Shown: positions 8,781 to 16,371, numbered from the stretch's first letter. The stretch is 64,000 nt of DNA from Lachnospiraceae bacterium UBA938 (GCA_002293475.1 DBDG01000007.1:3480-67479), one strand, 5' to 3'. Numbers and translations are program-made. The notes: a model not told the origin generated them from the sequence alone.

Positions 8781-8819
8781 CCTGCGGGCATCAGATTGCC
8801 TGCGGTCATCGTCAGATTG
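8781..8819. repeat. Direct repeat of the structured element's end
   Basis: CCTGCGGGCATCAGATTG (8781-8798) is followed directly by CCTGCGGTCATCGTCAGATTG (8799-8819). The second copy includes the CGATGACC end (minus strand) of the element at 8804-9055; the first is a three-base-shorter duplicate lying outside it. Confidence 0.7.
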
Positions 8820-9055
8820 TCCGGGTCTCATCGGCGCCGGTTCCGGCTCCCGAAAATAAGTGCCGCTAAGTTTCCCGCCCAAAGTCTGGCAGCTTCCGTG
8901 TCGTCAGCAAGCGCCCTCCATGGCGCGTGCTGACTTGGTCGGCCATCCTTGGCCGCCCACCACTGGTTTTTCATTTACCGGGGAACTAAGCGGCACTAAT
9001 TTTCTCCCGCAAGGAACCGGCGCCGATGAGACCCGGACAATCTGACGATTCGGTA
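8804..9055 (-). repeat. Structured repeat element, copy 1 (252 bp, long covarying hairpin)
   Basis: Read on the minus strand, it opens with TACCGAATCG and closes with CGATGACC. The outer arms (ATCGTCAGATTG... and its complement) pair perfectly over 37 bases. Then follows a conserved unpaired or loosely paired section (GCGGGAGAAAATTAGTG on one side, CACTTATTTTCGGGAG on the other), a second stem (AGTGCCGCT with AGCGGCACT, continuing AGTT with AACT) and two inner hairpins: 8936-8959 with loop AGGA, and 8903-8934 with stem GTCAGCA/TGCTGAC plus GCGCC/GGCGC and loop ATGGAG. The copy at 16004-16259 has the same plan with different but compensating bases. It contains no convincing coding frame. Function unknown. 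Confidence 0.85.
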
Positions 9056-9131
9056 TCCCGGCCGGTAAGTAAGACAAACCTCCTTACGGGCAAAGCATTA
9101 TACGAATTTAAAAGACTAAAACCGCCTCCAT

Positions 9132-9260
9132 CTGATCGCAGTTGGGAATGACAACGAAATTCCTCAAATGAGTGCTAGTATTTACACTTCCAAAACGGAT
9201 TTTGATAATATAGAAGATTCACTTGTTGAGGTTTATCAAGATAAGGAACTCAATGGTTAG
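9132..9260 (+). pseudogene. Possible C-terminal gene remnant, about 43 codons
   Basis: An open stretch without an obvious start (LIAVGNDNEIPQMSASIYTS and onward to YQDKELNG, stop TAG at 9258-9260) has the composition of a real protein end, preceded in frame by a stop at 9117. No ribosome binding site is present. I do not recognise the family. Together with the remnant at 10093-10229 it suggests that this islet has collected decaying sequence. Confidence 0.35.
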
Positions 9261-9283
9261 TTAAAGCAAAATATGTAGTGCGG

Positions 9284-9304
9284 AATAACATATTTTATGT
9301 TATT
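9284..9304. promoter_or_regulatory. Perfect inverted repeat upstream of the orphan gene
   Basis: AATAACATA, three T, TATGTTATT: nine perfect pairs, 70 bases before the start of the gene at 9375. It could be an operator; there is no direct evidence. Confidence 0.4.
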
Positions 9305-9374
9305 ATATGTTTATAGTTGAAATGGTGGCCAGCTAAATTATAAAAACTGTTTTATTAATAGAAGGGGTGGAATT

Positions 9375-10112
9375 ATGTTTGAAAATGATGGTTTGATAAT
9401 CGGTGTCCTCACAGTCGTAATTGCTGACTTAATCCTAAAATTTGTTTTTAACTGGAATGACAGAAGAATCCATAAGAAAAGGCAAAGAGAAGAGATTAAC
9501 ATGAACTATCTGCATCCTTTACGGGTATATGCAATTGAACTTCGCGACAGATGGGGACATACGTTAAAAAAAGTCAAGAAAAAAGACCTAGAAAGCATGC
9601 AGTTTATTAAAAAAGCTTCCGAAGTCATCAGCATAGACAGCAAATGGTTTTATGAAAAGGGCTATTACCTCATATCGACCAGCTATATTATTTCATGCTT
9701 TTTTGCCCAATATTATAAATTTAAATTTCATCTGCCCATCATGTACATGAAGCAAGATAATTATAATATGCTGAATAAATCGTTGAAGGTATTTAACAAT
9801 AAATTCCGTGACACCTTTGAAGCAGAGACCGGCATCTATGATATAATTCAATACGATATCGGCCAAAATATGTATGGAAAAACCGACGATCATTTGATTT
9901 CGTATTCCGATTACTGTATAAGGTTAAAAAACACGGAGGTTAACGGGGGGCTTCTGAGGCTCGTAAACTTTTGTATCGACAGTGTCAAAGAACATCGGCT
10001 GGATCTACTTAAAGAATTGCATCAGGCCGCTTGTGAATTAATAGAAAATCTCGATGCCATAATAGAATCTGAAATCAAATCAAACGACATCATCAAATCT
10101 CAGACTCTATGA
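9375..10112 (+). CDS. Hypothetical membrane-anchored protein, AT-rich orphan
   Basis: 245 residues, family not recognised. The N-terminus (GLIIGVLTVVIADLILKFVF) is one hydrophobic segment, followed by a basic stretch (RRIHKKRQREE), which suggests a single N-terminal membrane anchor with the rest in the cytoplasm. The remainder is rich in Lys, Asn, Tyr and Ile and probably helical. AGAAGGGGTGG lies four bases before the ATG and is a good ribosome binding site. Codon use and base composition are clearly more AT-rich than the neighbours and it points against the surrounding genes, all consistent with acquisition by transfer. No partner gene suggests a role. Confidence 0.7.
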   Translation: MFENDGLIIGVLTVVIADLILKFVFNWNDRRIHKKRQREEINMNYLHPLRVYAIELRDRWGHTLKKVKKKDLESMQFIKKASEVISIDSKWFYEKGYYLISTSYIISCFFAQYYKFKFHLPIMYMKQDNYNMLNKSLKVFNNKFRDTFEAETGIYDIIQYDIGQNMYGKTDDHLISYSDYCIRLKNTEVNGGLLRLVNFCIDSVKEHRLDLLKELHQAACELIENLDAIIESEIKSNDIIKSQTL

Positions 10113-10229
10113 AAATCGTTATTTGAATCATCATTATGTTAAAAGCATAGTTCCCGCTGCTGCCATATATCTTGACATAGTAATCCCCTGCACTTAATGT
10201 CCGGTTTCCCCATGCGGGATAGATCATTC
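10093..10229 (-). pseudogene. C-terminal remnant of a secreted or surface protein
   Basis: The minus frame reads MIYPAWGNRTLSAGDYYVKI and YGSSGNYAFNI before a TGA at 10093-10095. L-x-AGDYYVK-x-YGSSGNY-x-F is the ending typical of bacterial pre-peptidase C-terminal (PPC-like) beta-domains. There is no start codon or ribosome binding site and the frame is lost upstream at about 10230. It overlaps the end of the gene on the other strand by 20 bases. Confidence 0.45.
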
Positions 10230-10341
10230 CTCTTTTTTTATGCCCTCTTCTACACAGATTTTATTATTGAATTTATCTAGGCATATATTCAAAGGAGATG
10301 GGGCTTTATGCAATAAAACATAGGAATGATGTTACCAGTAC

Positions 10342-11055
10342 TTAGACTCTAAATTCTTGCCCGGCCTGACGGATGACCTGTATATTCCCGCTTTCTTGCT
10401 CATGGGCGGCGATATATAGGTCAATCACGCCGAACTGCTTCCAAAAATGCATGGGGAAGAGGGCTTTGATCTGGGCTGTCCGGTTAAAGATCTCCAGTCC
10501 TTTGCCGCAGTCTTCTTCCTGCCGGGGGTCCAGCGGGAAAAAGGCGGCATCAATCGCTTCGCCTTTCAGTTTGGCCATCTCATTAAGAAAGCGCCGCTGC
10601 ATATCGGCATTGTTCGCCGCCGTTTCTTCACGCCACAGCCATAGGTTCAGATCACCGGCATGAAACACTGTCTGTCCCGCATAGCGGACCAAAAAGGCTA
10701 CGCCGGCATCGGTGGAGCCAAGCGTCCTTACCGTCATCTCACCCGGAAGAAGGTATGTCTGATCCGGTTTTACTTTGGTTATCATTTTCTCGTCCGCTTC
10801 CGTCAGACCCAGACGCAGCTTCGACGCTGCCGAGAGTGATATATCTTTGGAAACAAGGTAATAAACGGGGGAATGATTTTTTCGCAGTTCCCAGACCGCG
10901 GGGTTGTAATGATCGCCATGGGCATGGCTGACAAATACATACAGGGGCTTGTCTTGCTCCATAAGGTGCAGGGTTCCGATATGATAGTCAAAAAGAGCAT
11001 ATATATCTCCCCATTCAACCAAAAACCCGCTGTGTCCCAAATAAGTTACTTTCAT
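10342..11055 (-). CDS. Metallo-beta-lactamase-fold hydrolase
   Basis: A 237-residue metal-dependent hydrolase of the MBL fold, substrate unknown. The metal-binding motif is VSHAHGDHYNPA near residue 44, followed by a GSTDAGVAFLV strand and HAGDLNLW near 135. The overall pattern is that of the L-ascorbate-6-phosphate lactonase/UPF0173-like branch, but nothing in the neighbourhood points to sugar acid metabolism. GGAAGGAGG precedes the ATG at 11055, somewhat distant. It stands alone on its strand, divergent from the amidase gene at 11208. Confidence 0.85.
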   Translation of the reverse strand: MKVTYLGHSGFLVEWGDIYALFDYHIGTLHLMEQDKPLYVFVSHAHGDHYNPAVWELRKNHSPVYYLVSKDISLSAASKLRLGLTEADEKMITKVKPDQTYLLPGEMTVRTLGSTDAGVAFLVRYAGQTVFHAGDLNLWLWREETAANNADMQRRFLNEMAKLKGEAIDAAFFPLDPRQEEDCGKGLEIFNRTAQIKALFPMHFWKQFGVIDLYIAAHEQESGNIQVIRQAGQEFRV

Positions 11056-11160
11056 ATGCTTGCTGCCAACCTCCTTCCGTTTTATTAATCACATTGTAAC
11101 ATATCATGACCGGATCAGACCAGATAAAACTGCATATATTGATGATATAAGAAATCTAAC

Positions 11161-11189
11161 GTTACTATTCACGGCCCGTGAACAGTAAC
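11161..11189. repeat. 29-bp palindrome, GTTACTATTCACGG family
   Basis: GTTACTATTCACGG, one C, CCGTGAACAGTAAC: 13 of 14 pairs. The same terminal sequence, in a wider form with about 50 bases inside, recurs at 53082-53163. It lies between the divergent MBL and amidase genes, 19 bases before the ATG at 11208, so it will be at the very start of that transcript or in its promoter. Confidence 0.75.
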
Positions 11190-11207
11190 AATCGACCGGA
11201 GATGATT

Positions 11208-11681
11208 ATGCCTTATGACCGCCAGAAAGCAGTATCCTATGCCCACCAATGGGTATATGGCCGCAATCCCGCTTACTATGATTTCAGCCGTTTAGGCGGC
11301 GACTGTACTAACTTTATCTCGCAATGCCTTTTCGCCGGCTGCCATGTCATGAACTATACCAGAGATACCGGCTGGTACTATAATTCCGTGTCCGACCGGG
11401 CCGCCGCTTGGACGGGCGCTACGTTCCTGCACCGCTTCCTCGTGGCCAACAAGGGCGCCGGACCATATGGACAGGAAACCTCCTTTGAATACGCCCAGCT
11501 CGGCGACATCATTCAGCTAAGCTTCCAGTACGGTGTCTTCAGCCATTCCCTTTTAGTGGTCAGCACCGCGCCGGAACTCCTGATTACCACTCATACGGAC
11601 GATTCCGACAACCGTCCGCTTTCTACTTATCAGTATCAGCTGTCCCGGCTGATTCATATTGAGGGGGCACGGACTTATTAG
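11208..11681 (+). CDS. Putative amidase-domain protein (Amidase_6 type)
   Basis: 157 residues resembling the putative amidase domain PF12671, a papain/CHAP-like cysteine hydrolase fold found in Firmicutes, often in cell wall or spore context. The likely nucleophile is the cysteine of GGDCTNFISQCL, and the histidine is in FSHSLLVVS; a TTHTDDSDNRPLS segment follows. No signal peptide is present, so it acts inside the cell or is exported another way. A GTG at 11178 is open in frame, but CCGGAG six bases before ATG 11208 favours the shorter form and leaves the palindrome outside the gene. Confidence 0.75.
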   Translation: MPYDRQKAVSYAHQWVYGRNPAYYDFSRLGGDCTNFISQCLFAGCHVMNYTRDTGWYYNSVSDRAAAWTGATFLHRFLVANKGAGPYGQETSFEYAQLGDIIQLSFQYGVFSHSLLVVSTAPELLITTHTDDSDNRPLSTYQYQLSRLIHIEGARTY

Positions 11682-11747
11682 CTGGCATGGTTCATTTTTT
11701 CGGGTTCCGCGCATATATTTATCCATAACTTAGCTTAAGGATGCCGC

Positions 11748-13133
11748 ATGAGCAGTAAACCTCTTTCATTGGGCTGCCACAAAATAAACCGTCATAAATG
11801 GAGCCGCTATCAATGGAATAACCCCTTAGTCACCGGCACGGTCGTGCTTACCGTTACCGGTCTTGTCAGCCGCTTTATCGGTTTTTTTTACCGTATCTTT
11901 TTATCCCGGCTGTTCGGCGCGGAAGGCATGGGTATCTATCAGCTTACCGCGCCGGTCCTAGCGCTTTCCTTCTCAATCACGGTAGCCGGGATGCAGACCG
12001 CCATCTCCAAATATGTCGCCGGGGAAACGGTGACGCGGGATTACAAGTCGTCGGCGGAAAACCTGATTACCGGCTTTATCATATCCATGCTGCTGTCGGC
12101 AGCCTGTACCTTTGGCATCTATCATTACTCCGACTTTCTGGCGGTTCACTTCCTCATGGAACCTAGGACGGCCCCTTTGCTCCGGATCATCTCCTTTTCC
12201 ATCCCGATGGCCACCGTACACTCTTGTATCAACGGATATTTTTACGGCGTCCGGAAAACGGCTGTGCCCGCCTTGACTCAGCTGGTGGAACAGCTCGTCC
12301 GGGTGGGCTCCGTCTTCCTTATCTATGAGATCGGAGTGAGCCGGGGCATGCTGCCGACAATCAGCTTTGCCGTACTGGGCCTGGTAATCGGGGAAAGTGC
12401 CGCCATGATTGTTTCCATTGTCGCTATAAGACACCGGTTTTACAGCTTTTCTTTGTCACGCGCGGAAGTGCTTAGCGGCAAGCACCACTATCTTACGACA
12501 GCAAAGCGGCTGCTGGCCCTCGCCACCCCGCTCTCAGTCAACCGGATCATTATCAATGCCCTGCAGAGCGTTGAAGCCATCTTCATCCCCAACCGCCTGA
12601 TGGCCTACGGGATGGACAACAGCGCGGCACTCAGCGTCTACGGGATCCTGACCGGCATGTCCCTGCCGCTGATCTTCTTTCCCTCAGCAATAACCAATTC
12701 CATCTGCGTGCTTCTGCTGCCCATCGTTTCGGAGGCGGAAGCCGCCGACAATATCCGGACCATTAAAAAAGCGGTACGCAAGTCAATCCAGCTCGGTGCC
12801 GCTTTAGGAGTCTTTTTTACGGCATTTTTCTTGATCGTAGGCAGACCGCTGGGCATCGCGCTATATCAGAACAGCCTAGCGGGCAGTTTCATCATCACCT
12901 TAAGCTTCTTATGCCCTTTTATGTATATCGCCAGCACACTGAACAGCATCCTAAACGGGATGGGTAAGACCAGTCTGACCTTTGCCATCAGCTTCATCAG
13001 CCTGGCGGTCCGGCTGGCCTTTGTCTTCTGGGCTGTTCCGCTCTGGGGCATCCAGGGCTATCTCTGGGGCCTCCTGGCCAGCCAGTTCCTACAGACCGGT
13101 CTATGCATGCTGGCAGTACGTAAATATTATTAG
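11748..13133 (+). CDS. SpoVB-like lipid/polysaccharide flippase (MOP superfamily)
   Basis: A 461-residue polytopic membrane protein with about 12-14 hydrophobic segments, of the MurJ/Wzx/SpoVB branch of the MOP exporters. The opening GTVVLTVTGLVSRFIGFFYR and RLFGAEGMGIYQL are characteristic of stage V sporulation protein B and its paralogues, which are thought to move lipid-linked precursors for cortex synthesis. AAGGA lies seven bases before the ATG. A charged N-terminal leader of 25 residues precedes the first membrane segment. Sporulating clostridia carry several paralogues, so the exact spoVB identity is not certain. Confidence 0.85.
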   Translation: MSSKPLSLGCHKINRHKWSRYQWNNPLVTGTVVLTVTGLVSRFIGFFYRIFLSRLFGAEGMGIYQLTAPVLALSFSITVAGMQTAISKYVAGETVTRDYKSSAENLITGFIISMLLSAACTFGIYHYSDFLAVHFLMEPRTAPLLRIISFSIPMATVHSCINGYFYGVRKTAVPALTQLVEQLVRVGSVFLIYEIGVSRGMLPTISFAVLGLVIGESAAMIVSIVAIRHRFYSFSLSRAEVLSGKHHYLTTAKRLLALATPLSVNRIIINALQSVEAIFIPNRLMAYGMDNSAALSVYGILTGMSLPLIFFPSAITNSICVLLLPIVSEAEAADNIRTIKKAVRKSIQLGAALGVFFTAFFLIVGRPLGIALYQNSLAGSFIITLSFLCPFMYIASTLNSILNGMGKTSLTFAISFISLAVRLAFVFWAVPLWGIQGYLWGLLASQFLQTGLCMLAVRKYY

Positions 13134-13181
13134 AGTCATCATCATATCCACATGATTGATTTACTATCATATACTTATCAT

Positions 13182-13502
13182 TTACCTATCATAGAAAGCA
13201 TAGAGTTCCTGCACACCATTCTCCAAGATGTAATAATGCCTGATATACGGAATCAGTAATATTAATAGCAGCCCTATCAATGCAAAGAAAAAGATATCCG
13301 GGTAAAAACAGCTCCCGATAACGGCCAGCATCAGCAAGACGGCAAAGGTTACCGTGACAATCAGATGAATCAGCCGCTCATGCTGAAAGAACTGGATCTG
13401 CACCAGCATCTTAGCACGAAGGGTCATTTTTTCTTCCGGATCCATACTCTGAAAATCCAGCTCCTGCAGACAGGCAAGATATTGCTTCAATCTTTTTTCC
13501 AT
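13182..13502 (-). CDS. Small membrane protein, two transmembrane segments
   Basis: 106 residues, family not recognised. A charged N-terminal helix (about residues 1-42) is followed by two hydrophobic segments, LIHLIVTVTFAVLLMLAVIG and IFFFALIGLLLILLIPYI, and a short cytoplasmic tail. It lies between the flippase gene, which converges on it, and the MutS2-like gene upstream on the same strand. The ATG at 13502 is kept because no better-supported internal start is visible. Confidence 0.65.
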   Translation of the reverse strand: MEKRLKQYLACLQELDFQSMDPEEKMTLRAKMLVQIQFFQHERLIHLIVTVTFAVLLMLAVIGSCFYPDIFFFALIGLLLILLIPYIRHYYILENGVQELYAFYDR

Positions 13503-13588
13503 ATGGCACGCTCCGATCCTTATTTGACAGCCTTATTATAACATATACAATAACAAATATAACTTAATATAACTTAAACTAACACTGT

Positions 13589-15598
13589 CTAATGCCTGTC
13601 AGTCCACTCTACTTTGCTTTCATAAGACGCAATCCTGCCCTTTTCAATGTTTTTCCTTGCCTTCCGGGTTTCCACCGACTCAAAGATTATGTTGAAATCA
13701 TAATCCTCCGGATACATATCCTTGGCAGATGCCTTTAGCTGAAGCCGCTTATGACTGTAGTAATCCTTCTGCTTCTGGATCTGCACGCCGACTTCTCCCT
13801 TGGCATTCGCTGTCTCAAAGACAATCCCGATCTTTTTCTGCGGATATACGACAACGCTGTCGCCGACGGAAAAACGTTTTGCCCGTTTACTCGGCGCCGC
13901 TTTAACCTGCTGCCTGACAATAGCGGCACCTCCGGCGATGTCCGTATCGCTTAAACCGTCATCTGGCTCCATTTCAGCAAAGAGACCAGCCTCCGGAACC
14001 GCTTTCGTCGTCCCATAAGCGGCTTCCCATGCCCGTTTAAGCATATGGCCGCTCATGCCCATCCTTCTGGCAATGTAAAAGGCGCAGCTTTCGCCCGCTT
14101 CCCCGACTTCCAAGGCATAGAGCGGGCTGAGAGATTCTCTGTCAAACGTCATCCGGGCATTGGTAATGCCCTCCGTCTGCGCCGCATATTCCTTTAACTC
14201 GGGATAATGAGTTGTGGCCATAAAAAGGCAGTTTTTTTCTTTCAGCGCTTCCAATACCGCAACGGCAATGCCCATCCCTTCCGCCGGGTCGGTACCGCTC
14301 CCCAGTTCATCCAATAAAACCAAGGAATTATTATCTGCTCTATTCAAAATATCCACAATATTGGTAATATGGGCAGAAAAAGTAGACAGATTCTCGGTAA
14401 TGCTCTGACCGTCGCCCACATCACACAGTACGCCGGTCTGCATGGTGAATTCCGCTGCCTGACAGGGAACATGAAGACCCGACTGCGCCATCAGGCTGCA
14501 TAAGCCGACCGTCTTCAAGGCAACCGTCTTGCCGCCGGTATTAGGCCCCGTTATAACGATTCCCTTTATCCGGCCTCCCAATGCAATATTGAGCGGAACG
14601 CAGGTCTCCCGGTTCAAAAAGGGATGCCGCCCATTTACGATAACAATATTGCCATCCGTGCGGATGACCGGCTCAATGCCCTGCATTTCCCAGCTCAGCT
14701 TGGCTTTGGCAAAAGCATAATCCAGCACTTCAATATATTCGGCATTGAGAAGCATTTCTTTCCCAAATCCGTCTGTCGCCCCCGTAAGTTCATAGAGGAT
14801 AACCCGCTCCTCATTATTTTCCTCGATCCGCAAAAGCTCCAATTCCTCCCGAAGCTTGGCTGCCGCCACCGGCTCAATGAAGCAGGTAGCCTGAGTAGCC
14901 GACACATCAACTACCGTTCCGCTCACCTGGAACTTATATTCTTTCTTTACCGGAAGGGTATAACGGCCGTTCCTCATCGTTACAAACGACTCGGAAAAAT
15001 ACTCCTTTTTACCCCTGAGCATAGCCTCCATTTTCTGCCGAATATTGATTTCCGCCTGCTCAATCTTTCTCCTGATGTCCCTAAGCCGCCCGGAGGCATG
15101 GTCATCTATCCGATCGTTGCGGATACAGCGGACTATCTCTTCCCGCAGCGGTTCCAAATCCACCATGCCGGCACCGTATGTGGCCAGTGCGACCTCACCC
15201 GACGGATCGGCTTCCCGCCCCCTTAACAGATAACTCTTGATTCTGGCTGTCAAAACAGCAAACTGTGCCACCTGCAAGAGCTGAGGAATATTCAACAATT
15301 CGCCTCTGGCCGCCGCCGCCGTAATATCGGCCACAAAACCAACCTCACCAAGCGGAACGTTACCTTGAGTATCCAGAAGCCGCCTAGCCTCCGAAGTTTC
15401 TTTTTGTCTGACGCGCAGCTCAGCTTCCGACAACATAGGACCCAAGCCGTCAAACCTTGCCCTTGCCCCCGCTGTCATGGCCAGATCCTTCAACTGCTTT
15501 ACAATCTTATTAAACTCCATCATTTCCACATACTTATAATAATTTCTTTGCAAACCAGAATTACTTTCCCAAAGACTGTCCTTAAATAATTGATTCAT
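13589..15598 (-). CDS. MutS2-family ATPase lacking the Smr domain
   Basis: 669 residues with the MutS core and clamp regions and the ABC-type ATPase: Walker A GPNTGGKTVALKT, signature NLSTFSAHITN, Walker B LLDELGSGTDPAEG and a TTHYPELKEYA switch. It lacks MutS domain I and so belongs with MutS2, a protein linked to recombination control and ribosome rescue. Typical MutS2 is about 780-790 residues and ends in a Smr endonuclease domain; this one stops soon after the KOW-like segment (VGDSVVVYPQKKIGIV). The absence is clean, with no frame remnants of Smr in the 85 bases downstream. TAGGAG precedes the ATG. Confidence 0.85.
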   Translation of the reverse strand: MNQLFKDSLWESNSGLQRNYYKYVEMMEFNKIVKQLKDLAMTAGARARFDGLGPMLSEAELRVRQKETSEARRLLDTQGNVPLGEVGFVADITAAAARGELLNIPQLLQVAQFAVLTARIKSYLLRGREADPSGEVALATYGAGMVDLEPLREEIVRCIRNDRIDDHASGRLRDIRRKIEQAEINIRQKMEAMLRGKKEYFSESFVTMRNGRYTLPVKKEYKFQVSGTVVDVSATQATCFIEPVAAAKLREELELLRIEENNEERVILYELTGATDGFGKEMLLNAEYIEVLDYAFAKAKLSWEMQGIEPVIRTDGNIVIVNGRHPFLNRETCVPLNIALGGRIKGIVITGPNTGGKTVALKTVGLCSLMAQSGLHVPCQAAEFTMQTGVLCDVGDGQSITENLSTFSAHITNIVDILNRADNNSLVLLDELGSGTDPAEGMGIAVAVLEALKEKNCLFMATTHYPELKEYAAQTEGITNARMTFDRESLSPLYALEVGEAGESCAFYIARRMGMSGHMLKRAWEAAYGTTKAVPEAGLFAEMEPDDGLSDTDIAGGAAIVRQQVKAAPSKRAKRFSVGDSVVVYPQKKIGIVFETANAKGEVGVQIQKQKDYYSHKRLQLKASAKDMYPEDYDFNIIFESVETRKARKNIEKGRIASYESKVEWTDRH

Positions 15599-15740
15599 TA
15601 TTTTATTCTCCTATTTGTCCGACCTAATACAGATCCAATATTAACATAAACAATTTGTGTGATCTTTTTAAACATCCAAGCAATATATAAGATTGAATAA
15701 GACAGATAAAGAACAATACAGATCAGGCAAACCCCACAAC

Positions 15741-15766
15741 AAAAAAACACGGCCCATCAGCCATGT
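15741..15766 (-). terminator. Rho-independent terminator upstream of the MutS2-like gene
   Basis: On the minus strand ACATGGC, loop TGATG, then GGCCGTGT and seven T. The stem has one G-T pair. Confidence 0.75.
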
Positions 15767-15904
15767 CACCATAATAAAATTATATTCTTACGCAATACCT
15801 CATGTCATGTGTCTGCAGGACAAATAATCCGTACTATTCAATTATCCAGTTTGACTAATGACACCCGTAACATAATTACCTCAATTTTTCTAATATTTCA
15901 TAAC
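15741..15904 (-). ncRNA. Candidate small RNA gene with own promoter and terminator
   Basis: A near-consensus promoter (15911-15939) and a rho-independent terminator (15741-15766) bracket about 164 bases with no coding frame or ribosome binding site. Local pairing is visible: GTTACG near the 5' end with CGTAA(G) near the 3' end, AATTAT with ATAATT next to it, and GTGTC with GACAC inside, so a closed rod with a central open region is possible. That shape recalls 6S RNA, but I cannot match the sequence to 6S or to any riboswitch I know. It could instead be an attenuated leader of the MutS2-like gene, whose ATG lies 143 bases beyond the terminator. Confidence 0.5.
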
Positions 15905-15910
15905 AGTATC

Positions 15911-15939
15911 ATTGTACACTGCACTCCCCCCATTGTCAA
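15911..15939 (-). promoter_or_regulatory. Near-consensus sigma-A promoter of the small RNA
   Basis: TTGACA (15939-15934) and TACAAT (15916-15911) with a 17-base spacer on the minus strand; the best promoter in the window. Confidence 0.85.
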
Positions 15940-16005
15940 CGACAAATTGGAGTAAACTGTACGCTGTACACTGCGCTCTCCCATCACAAATGACAAATTG
16001 GAGTA
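15914..16005. repeat. Tandem duplication of the small-RNA promoter, outer copy decayed
   Basis: TGTACACTGCACTCC... ending CGACAAATTGGAGTA (15914-15954) recurs as TGTACACTGCGCTCT... ending TGACAAATTGGAGTA (15965-16005). In the outer copy the -35 has become TTGTGA and the -10 TACAGC, so only the inner promoter should work. The outer copy runs straight into TACCGAATCG, the end of structured repeat copy 2. Confidence 0.75.
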
Positions 16006-16259
16006 CCGAATCGCCATATTGTGCAAGCATCATCTGCTCCGGTGACTCGCGGGAGAAAATTAGTGAATCTTACGTTTCTCAAGTTGGAAGGTATAGCTAT
16101 GGTCGGACACGGATGTCCGACCAAGGCTTCATGCGCCACGGATGGCGCTTGAACGCCGGTAGCGGGAGGAGCCAAAACTGGAAAGTGAGAAACTTAGATT
16201 CACTTATTTTCGGGAGCCGGAACCGGAGCAGATGATGCTTGCACAATATGGCGATGACC
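16004..16259 (+). repeat. Structured repeat element, copy 2 (256 bp, long covarying hairpin)
   Basis: Opens with TACCGAATCG and closes with CGATGACC. The outer arms (ATCGCCATATTG... ) pair perfectly over 33 bases; compared with copy 1 they differ at nine positions, each one compensated. The conserved internal section GCGGGAGAAAATTAGTG / CACTTATTTTCGGGAG is almost unchanged. The second stem is AGTGAATCT/AGATTCACT, then GTTTCTCA/TGAGAAAC. Inner hairpins: TGGTCGGACA-CGGA-TGTCCGACCA (16100-16123, ten perfect pairs) and TTCA-T-GCGCCA-CGGA-TGGCGC-T-TGAA (16128-16153). All four inner hairpins of the two copies carry GGA in the loop. No coding frame. Confidence 0.85.
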
Positions 16260-16368
16260 CCACATGGCGACACCCCCATACGGCGACACCCCACATGGCG
16301 ACACCCCCATACGGCGACACCCCACATGGCGACACCCCCACATGGCGACACCCCACATGTCAACACCC
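16248..16368. repeat. 15/16-bp tandem repeats growing from the structured element
   Basis: Seven units of the form ATGGCGACACCCCCAT/ACGGCGACACCCCAC, arranged partly as a 31-bp double unit, followed by a degraded eighth (ATGTCAACACCC). The first unit (ATGGCGATGACCCCAC) is the CGATGACC end of structured repeat copy 2. The tract stops four bases before the stop codon of the GH112 gene. Plus-strand open frames through it are repeat artefacts. Confidence 0.9.
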
Positions 16369-16371
16369 TAC

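Noticed and set aside
15741..15904. Assignment of the small RNA as 6S RNA
   Set aside because: Size and rod shape would fit, but I see no sequence match that I can defend, so it is left unassigned.
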